The notes beneath the pieces are model-generated. The model made no database searches. It saw only the letters and a list, made by a program, of their open reading frames with translations, and was not told where the DNA came from. From positions 29,022,667-29,086,666 of the forward strand of contig CP154956.1 of the NCBI GenBank assembly GCA_039621445.1: DNA of 64,000 nt. The letters are read 5' to 3'. The position numbers and the translations under genes are program-made. The DNA is from Euglena gracilis. Its lineage: Eukaryota; Euglenida; Euglenophyceae; Euglenales. Within the stretch, counting starts at the first letter, position 1, and each line of letters starts with the position of its first letter. This document shows, in pieces, positions 23,451-32,400 of this stretch.

Positions 23451-26400
23451 GTCAGCTGCTGCCCTCCCCTTTTTCTATGCATGGGCCAGCGGTTGACACC
23501 AGTGTGTTTTCATAAGAAGGTTGCATGCACCCTGTGGGAGGGGGCTGGTGCCGGGGGGGGGGGCAGGTGCGTTTTTTTTTTGCCTTTTTGTTGTTGTTTT
23601 TTTGATTTTGGCAAAATTTATGTTTTATGCATTTTCCTTTGCGTTTTTTTCCCAGCGATTTTTGAATTTTTGCCAATTTTTTTTTCATTTTGAAAGTTCC
23701 TTGTTTTGGCCCCAATTTCCCCCCAAGACAAAAAAAATTGTCAATTTTTTTGTCATTTTGCATTATTTTGTCAAAATGGCGTCGAGACCCCCCGTTAAAG
23801 AAGTCAGGTTGCAGTGGGGAATTTCTGCGAAATGCATTGGGGTTGGCTGAAACCAATGGTTCGGAAATGGGGGGCTTGACTTGAACTGCTTTCATTTTTT
23901 TCCCGAGCACGTTGTGTAGGCCTCGCTCTGTTATTGGCTGAATTTGCTTTTCTGCCCCCTAACAGGCACCGTACCTGGGGCGCTTCACATCCACCCCAGC
24001 GGCAAGCACCTCATCTACCCAATCGGCTCCTGTGTCGTCATTCGGGAGACCAACAACCCGAGCAATGACAAGTTTCTGCTGGTGTGCCATGGAAGTACTG
24101 AGAGGGGTTAGAAGGTTAGAAGCCCCGAACATTTTTATGTGTTGTGGGTCTGTGAGTGTACGTGTATGAATTGAGTGTGCAAGTGTGTGCGGTGTGTGGG
24201 TGTGGGTGGGTTGGTAGGTGGATGGGTGGGTCTTGGTCGGCCGGATTTGCATTTAATCTTTTCCATGTTGGATTGCGCAATTGCGCAAATCAACAAAGTT
24301 TTTTTATTTCGGCTGTTTAACGCCCGGGGGTTTGAAAGCACGGCGACAAGAGAGTGCAAAAAGATGAGCAAATTCCTGTTTTGGGGGGGTGACCCCTGGG
24401 ACTTTGGCGAAAAATGGTGGTTTGAGGGAATCCAGAAAATGGGCTCCGCACCTCGAGACCCCAGGACCTTCCCCCCCCCCGGGGAGTGATCAAACACAAA
24501 GCAAAAAAGGGGGCAAAGGAACGGAAAGTTTGCATTTTTGAAACGCAGTGCTGTTGCAAAAAAACGTCCGACACCCACGGGCGGTGTGGAATTGTGTTCG
24601 CCAGCCTTCACGGACGAGGAGATGGCATCGCACAACTGATTTCTGTTCGTGCGTGCTTTATGAACATCATTTCGTTTGTGTGCGCTAAGCGCCCTGTCAG
24701 CGCAAAATATTCTTGCGTGCTTCAGTGCCCACAAACAAAAGATTTGTTTGTGTGCGCCAAAGCACGCACGAACACACATCAAGTTCAAAAACATCATAGG
24801 GTGCTGGTCATCCTCGGTGTCTTTCAAAATGAATACGATGTTGGTGCGCGCTTCAGCGCCTATGCACACACCATCCACGTACCAGTTTCCCAACATGGGT
24901 CGTGCGCATGTTTGCGCAGAGGCGCGCACCACCAACGTGTGCGCGCTTTGGCGTGCACCAATCACTTCCTCAAAAATCGGACAGGTGGCACGGCGCAGCC
25001 ATGCCAACCGCGCTTCAAAAGTGGCGTACTCTCGGACAGGTTTTTCTCAGTGGTATCATGATCAATTTCATTGCACAACTGATGTAATATCGCTCCGTGC
25101 CCTAACGGGCGGCTGCACCTTGGCCAGTTGAGGCAGCGCTTCAGCACCAGTACCAATTGTCGTAATCGCCGGTGCGTGTCCCACCTGTTTGACATCCGAG
25201 AGGCACCAGTCTCACCCTCGGCCCTCGTCGCGTCATTCGGTAAGGAACATGCATATCAAACGACCTGGAGTTACAGCCCTCTAATGGAGGGTTGCAACAG
25301 CTCGATAATTGTTTTCCGTGTGTCAGGGTACAGGGTCGAAAGGGTGCAAAAATGGTGAATTTGCGCGAATGCTCCCATCACAAAGAAAAACCCTTAAGTG
25401 CGAATCCGGCCGTCTAAGTGGGTGGGTGGGTTGGTGGGTGGGTGGGTGGGTGGGGGTTTGTGTGTGGATGGCTCACTCCTCTGACATGCAGCGCGGCTCG
25501 CCATGCTGCCATCCTGACATGCAGGCCCGTTCCCCTCAGGGCCACACCGACCGCGTCAGCTGCGTCACCATGAGCGCCAGCGGGAAGTACGTTGCCTCCG
25601 GGCAGGTCACCCACATGGGGTTCCAGGTGTTCGGCCCCCTTCCCGGCCATCTGTGGCATATGGACTGCACCTTCTGACGGGGGGGGGGACACAGAGGTTG
25701 CTGGCAGCTGGCAGGTGATATAGATGTCTGTCTACCGTGAGACGACAAGGTTCTCGGAATCGTGATCAGAACTTTTTGTGGGTGTGTGGGTGGGTGGGTG
25801 GGGCCCAGGGGGTGGTGAGTGAGTCCGAAACCTGTGATCTTTGTCTCAACTCCGTTCGAGACACCTGCCAGGGAGGCTGTCAAACAAATTAGGATATTTC
25901 TATGCCTTCATTTCCCATTCCCATCGCCACCACCGGGGCGTTCCGCTGTGCCCTCCCCCCCAGGCGGACATCTGCGTCTTCGACTTCTACACGCTGAAGC
26001 TGCTCCACCGCATGACGCTGCACAAGGTGAAGGTGCAGGCGCTGTGCTTCTCGGCGGACGACCGGTACCTCGCCAGCCTGGGGGGCCAGGACGACAACTC
26101 CCTCGTCATCTGGGACCTCACCACTGGCCGCCCCATCTGTGGCGGTACGTGACTCACGCACGCACACGTACACGCGCGCACACACACGCAGGCACAGACA
26201 TACACACACGTGCACGTCTGAGGAAGGAAACAGGGGTGATGGATATTGTGGTATGAGAGGGTCGCCGAAACCCCCTCTAGTTTTCTTAAAGCGAATAGCC
26301 TGAAATTTCTGATCCCAAAATCAGCCAGCAATGCACTCTGGGTTCATTTTCTGCTGTTTTCTTTTGGAGAAGGTAACCAAATGCAGCCCCACCTCATCCA

Positions 26401-29400
26401 TCTTTCTTTCTGGGTCGCCAAACCACCCCTCCCCCTCGGAAAGCCCTCACCTCGAAGTCCTCGTCCGGCTGCTGTCATTCCAGCCGCCGTACATTGCGGT
26501 CGGCACACCAGGATAGGTTGCGCCTCGCTGCGCCTCGATCGACCCCGACCCGCACCAAACACCCCCCCCCCTCGTCCCTCCCGACAGGGCCCGCCTCCTC
26601 CGACGTGTCCAACTGCATCTCGTTCTTCAACAACACCAACCAGCACGTCGTGACGGGCGGCAACAGCGTGCTGCGGGTGTGGGACATCGACTTCACCAAC
26701 CGGAAGATCAACCCGACGGACGTCAACCTCGGCAACCTGCAGCGCGTCTGCAAGACCGTCGTCATTGAGCCGGGGGTCTGCCGCCCCTGTCCCTCCCCCT
26801 GCAGCGTTGGGCATCCATCCAGGCGTCTCTGACAGCTGGGGGTGGCTTTTAATTTACGATGTGATTCTTTTGGTGCCTCTGCATCGTTGCTCCCAACCAG
26901 ATACCAGAGAAATGACTCTGGAAGCATTTCTGCTTGACTTTGTGGACCTGTGTCAGGATTCAGCATTTCACAGTTGGAAAAATTTTGGGGACCTATGTTG
27001 TTGTCTCTTCGGAAGAATCGGATGTTTGACTGGAAAGGAGGAAACACAGGTCTAAATATTTTGAAACGGTTTTTTCATATGTCCACCTCCTAGGAAACAA
27101 AGAGAAGGCAGTGACAAGCATGCATCTCTTTAAGGTTTTGCAGACAGACAGACCCCCTGGGGGGGCTTGCAGCCAGCCCCAACTTTGAGCCGCAGCAGCA
27201 CCCCCCAGGGGGGGGGGGGGGCTGCAGGCTGGCCCTGCTAGCCCGCCCCTTTTTGCTGGTTCAAGCCGAAAAAAATTCCGCGCAGTGCGCCGATAATTTT
27301 TTCGGAAGTAGTGTTCAAAAATGGCCAAAATGGTGTTTTGGGGGTGTTTGGGGCGTTTGGGGGGGGGGGGGGTTGTTAGATGCTCATTTTTTTTCCAAAA
27401 AGTGTTTTGCAGGTCATTTTTGGGCAATTGTCTGATTTCGGCCCAGCCCTGCCCAGCTCAGGTCCAGCCGGGGTCCAGCCCCGTGGGGGGCTAGCTGGCC
27501 CAAATTTCTAGCCCTAGCCCAGCAACCCCCGGGGTCCTTAAAGAGATGGGTAAAAAAGAGCCAAAGATGTATTTCTGAAGGTCACACCTGGAACACAGGC
27601 CACAGTCTCCTCGCACCCACCAAAACTGTCACAAAAGAGCGTCTGTTCCATGAACCAAGCTGGCCTCCCCGACATACGCACTCCTCCCCCTTCTTCCGCA
27701 GGCAGGGAATATTTTAAAGGTTGGACCCGGGGGGGGGGGGGCTATGGTGGGTGGGTCCCGCAGAAGCAAAGATCAGGAGGGAGAAAGTTGAAGCGAGCCG
27801 CCAGGGCAGTGTTTCTATTGATGACGACGTGGGAATGTTGATGAGTTTTGCAGCTGATTTCTGCCCTCCGAACAGAGCGAGCTGTGACACGAGTGTTGAC
27901 GGCAGCAACTCCATGGCAAGCCTTGGGGGTCCAAGAAACCACACCCAGCCAGGACTGCACGGCAGTCTACAAGAGGATCAGCTTTCTGATCCACCCAGAT
28001 AAATGTTCCCCCCCAAAGAGTAAAGAGGCTTTTCAGAAGCTGGGAGATGCCAAGGATTGGGTGGATGACAGAGAAGCGTGGTACGCAAGTTACCAACACA
28101 GGGAGGCGTCCGACCAACTGGCAAGGTGTTGGGCACTCTGGGTTGCCGGAGGCAGGCAGCTCAACATCTTGCTGGTGAAAGAAGACCTGCAACGCCATTG
28201 TGGTTTGGGAGAGGAAGGCATGCTGTGCATTCAGCTGGAGGAGGAGGCCGAGTGGCAGCACGTCGGTTTGGCATGGGCGGAAACCGAGGAGAGCAAGCCC
28301 AGGCGAAGCACACGCACCAAGACCCAACCTCAATGGTACCAGAACAACAAACAGAGCACAGAGAACAGAATTTAAGGCGCCAGGCGAGGGCGTCAGGCAA
28401 AGAGAGGTTCTCTTCTGATGGGGACACAGAAATGGCAGCAGAAGAGGAGAGCCACGACTGGAAGGAAGGGGAGCAGATAGGCGAGGCTGAGAAACCTGGC
28501 CCTCCAGTCACAGCCAAAGGGGGTCCCTAGGGACAACAAAGGCGAGAGCCGGGGCATGCACCAAGAGCCCAACAAGCTCCTGGAGGCAGCCAGCCCCACC
28601 AGAAATGGCACCAACCCGTTCAGCAAAACAAAGTAAACAGTGCCAAAGGCTGGACCACAGTCCGAGGCACCGGAAAATCAACCTCTACACACACTCCCGA
28701 CCACCTGCCTCGCACGCGGTCGCGTCGTGATAGCGCAAGCTTGATTTTGCCACCGCAGTTTGGAGGTAACCACACCAAAGGTGGATACACTCACACCTAC
28801 ACCAACACCCCCAGCAATGGCAAGGCGCGCTGGTTTGGACAGCGGTGTCTATACCCATATTGCCCGTACCAGCACCCAGCCAACTGGTGGGGGTTCACCC
28901 AAAAAGTGCACCCCACAGAGGGGGGCTCCCCATGGGGAGGGCGGGGCAGACCCACGGGGGAACAGCGCATGTGCAAGTATGGTATGGGATGCTGGTGGAG
29001 GACCACCTCCTGCCTGTATGCCCATCCCATTGAGAATAGCGACGTGAGACAGCAGCGCAACAACTGGGAACCACACCAAGAGCAAAGAGCCCAAGGGGGG
29101 TCCAAAGGGTCGGGGAAGCCGCAGCAGCGGCGGCAGCAGCAGCAGCCAAGCAAGCAGCAGCAAAAAGCATTCCCTTCCCAGGGGGGCCCAGTGGGCCGTG
29201 GTGGTAAAAAGGGCCCACTGCAGGTGACACCGGTACCCGCCGGCACGCAGTGGAGGAGTGGGCCCCTTACCACCCTGAGCACCTCTTGGGAACGAAATCG
29301 AGCAGCAACAGAAGCAGCAGCAGCAGCAGCAAGAAAGGGGAGCCAAAAACCCAAGGGGGAGGGGAAGGGCAAGGAAGGCACAAAACGGACATTTGAAGTC

Positions 29401-32400
29401 GCAGTGAATATGGGATCAGACAATTATTGGGAGTTGCTCCGAAGAAAGGGCCAGAAGCAGAATGCAGCGCCAGGCCTTAAACCAGACAGAAGCCGAAGTG
29501 CATCTAAGGGGGGGGGACAGCTGGCCCAAATTTCTTGTCTGTAAAGAGATGTCTGGTAATAAGAGCCAAAGACGTATTTTTGAAGGTCAGACCCACCAAA
29601 ACTGTCACAAAAGAGTATCTGTTCCATGAACCAAGCTGGCCTCCCCGAGATATGCACTCCTCCCCCTTCCCCCACAGACAGGGAGAACTTAAAGGTTGGA
29701 CCCCCCGGGGGGGGGGGGACTGGTGGGTGGGTCCGCCGGACACCCCCGTGGGGCACCCCCAAGGTCTTTGCGGGTCCCCGACCAGAGGCGAGGTTTTGGT
29801 TGTTTTTGGCCATTTTTTTTACCTCCAAAACTGACCCCCAAAAATGGGTCCCCGGCCCTTCCAGGGGGAGGGACCCCCTTCCCCCCCCCCAGTCAAAAAA
29901 ACCCCTGTCCACAGGACAAGTACGCGTTCGTCGGCACCACCTCCGGCGACGTGCTGTGCGTGCAGCTGCAGGGTGCGAAGTGCTACAAGTTCGCCGGCCC
30001 GCAGAAGCGCCTGCCGCAGGGCATCCTGTCCGCGTGCATGACGGACGAGGGGTGTGCCGCCCCGGCCCGATCAGGTGCCCCGTGGCAACCCTGCGGGGGC
30101 TTGGCCCCGGTCTCCCGTCGTGCGGTGAAGCCTCTGGGGTGGGGGTCGCATGGCAGCCGGGACACCTCGAGCTCGGCGTAGTGCCCTTGCCTGCCTGCCC
30201 CCTCCCCCTTCTGGCCTTCCCCCTTCAGCGACCTCCTCGTGGGCAGCGGGTCGGGCGAGGTGGCGTTGCTGCACAAGGGGGACCTGAAGAACATCAAGTG
30301 TGCGCGTGGACGTGGTTGGGGGAGGAGGGGGCACCCCGCGCACCGTTTGGGCCGTGGCACGCGCTCGAGGACATCGCGGTGGAATTTCTGGAATTGAAAT
30401 TTCCCGGGAAATCTCGGCGGGGTGGGTGCACGCAGGACCACCCCAACTCCTCCCCTCCAGGAGCGTGCAGCTGCAGGGGGCCATCACCTCCGTCGCGGCC
30501 CATGGAGACCACTACTTCGTGGGGACGAACAAGTCCAACGTGTATTACGTCAACGCCAAGACCTTCAAGGAGGAGCTGCGGCAGGTGCTGTTGGGTTCTC
30601 TTTTTTTAGACCGCACTCATTTAAACCACACAGTGCGGGGATGGTCACACTCCTCACTGAAAAACAGAGGGGGGGTATTCTGGTCCGAATGTCTCCCCAC
30701 CGAATTTCCCGAGTGTTCTGAAACAACTGGAATAAAAGTTCCAAAAATGAATTTTTAGGAAGGTTGCAGCGTGTGTACCCATTTTTATATTTTTCCACAA
30801 TCAAGCCTGTGTCAGATGGCGATGTAGCTGAACAGGATAATTTACCCCGTAAAGACAAAAGGTGTTGTGACCAGGCAATTGGTGGCAAGAAAGCATTTGC
30901 ACTCCGAAAGCCCGGGAGAGCGCTTCTTTCAAAATAGATTTCAAAGAAAATCCCAACTCCAGTCAGGCAGAAAGTTACTGGAACAACTGAACCCTTCGGG
31001 GAAACGACCGGAATAAAACCCCGGATTGATTTTTTTTGGCGAACCTATGCAATCCGTCGCTCGCCCAGCCCCTTTTTTTCTTGGAACGTCCAGTCCCGGT
31101 CGAAAGTGCCGCCAGCCTGGCTGGGCGCCATCGGAAGCGTGTTGTCGCCGGGCGTCGCCGCAGACGTGCCATTTCGAGCGCATCAACGACTGCTGCTTCC
31201 CCGCCGGGTACAGCGAGCTGTTCGCGACGTGCTCCGCCCAGCCCCGCGCCTCGGCCTCCCCCTCTCCCCCTGGAGGCGGCCGGCCTCGGGGAGGGTCCCA
31301 TGCGGCCGGTGGGCCGGGTGTGTATTAGGAACATGGATGGGTTGTTGTGTCCGTGCTTTTCAACAAAACCGTGCGCGCAAAGCGCGCACCATCTCACACA
31401 CAACACACACCACATACACCACACACCAACACACCACACACACCACAACACACAGCACACCCCACAACCCACAGACACACATTGTGCGCGCGCACACACA
31501 AGTTATGTGCCCACGCCGCGAATTTTTTTCTTTTTTTCCGACCACGCGTGCCGCAGCAGGTTTCCTTTTCGTGGGCCACCTGTGCCGCCGCGGAGTTTTG
31601 GGTGTGCGTCAATACGGGTCTGGGGTCCCTCACACGGCACAGACTTCCCCGGCCCACCCCGGCCCGGGGCTGGGGGCCAACCACGACATCCGGGTGTGGA
31701 ACGCGAAGACCACGCAGGAGCTGCTCCGCATCCAAGTGCAGGCCCAGGGCAGGCCCGGCGGGAAGACCCCCTGGCAGGCCGGGGGCCCTGCTTCAACAGC
31801 GTGGCAGGACCTGTCGGGGCAGTTTCCCCGATAGACCCCGACTCCTCCCAAGACAACGTCCTCAACGTAACTCGACTTGACCTCGTTGGTTCCCTCGGAC
31901 CTCCGATCTTTTTTCAATTTTCAGGATTTCGATTTCGAGTTGGCCGGGGGGGGGGGATGGCCAACCGACGGGGAAGGGGGCAACTCTCCCCATCGGGGCT
32001 CCAGGACAGCCCTGCCCCCCCAACCTGGAGTGCAACTGCGTGTGCTTCTCCCCGGACGGGAAGAGCATCGTCAGCGGCTGGAGCGACGGCAAGATCCGGG
32101 CGTTCGGCCCGCAGTCCGGCAAGCTGCTGTACGTCATCCACGACGCGCACAAGACGCAGGGCATGAAGCGGGTCAGTGGCAACCTCGCCGGCGTGACGGC
32201 GCTTGCCGTGACGCACGACAATGCCCGGCTGATTAGCGGCGGGGCTGACTCCCAGGCATGTCGCTGGGGGCCGTAGGTGCACACGGGGTGATTTTCTGGG
32301 CTACATTCGGGCTGCCGCTGCTTTTGCACAGCATTTTCAAGTGGCCAATGTCGCAGTTTTTAATTTAATTTGCGAGCACGCCTGTTTGGTTTCTTTGCTG

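Larger units (their letters stand above)
27487..29718 (+). mobile_element. Retroelement-like unit with terminal direct repeats, in CFAP52 intron 5
   Basis: A roughly 2.2-kb segment bounded by two related direct repeats (27487-27740 and 29518-29718) and carrying a decayed gag/ORF1-like coding region on the + strand. No reverse transcriptase, integrase or endonuclease motif is visible, so it would be non-autonomous. It could be a short terminal-repeat retrotransposon, a fragment of a LINE-like element or a duplicated genomic block. The direct repeats and the coding region are what I see; the classification is inference. Confidence 0.5.

Noticed and set aside
31236-31319. Extension of CFAP52 exon 9 through a Pro/Ser/Gly-rich frame to a gtgtat donor
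   Set aside because: It would need a 33-residue low-complexity insert and an acceptor giving another 11 residues before NHDIRVW. The nonconventional join fits the family without any insert.
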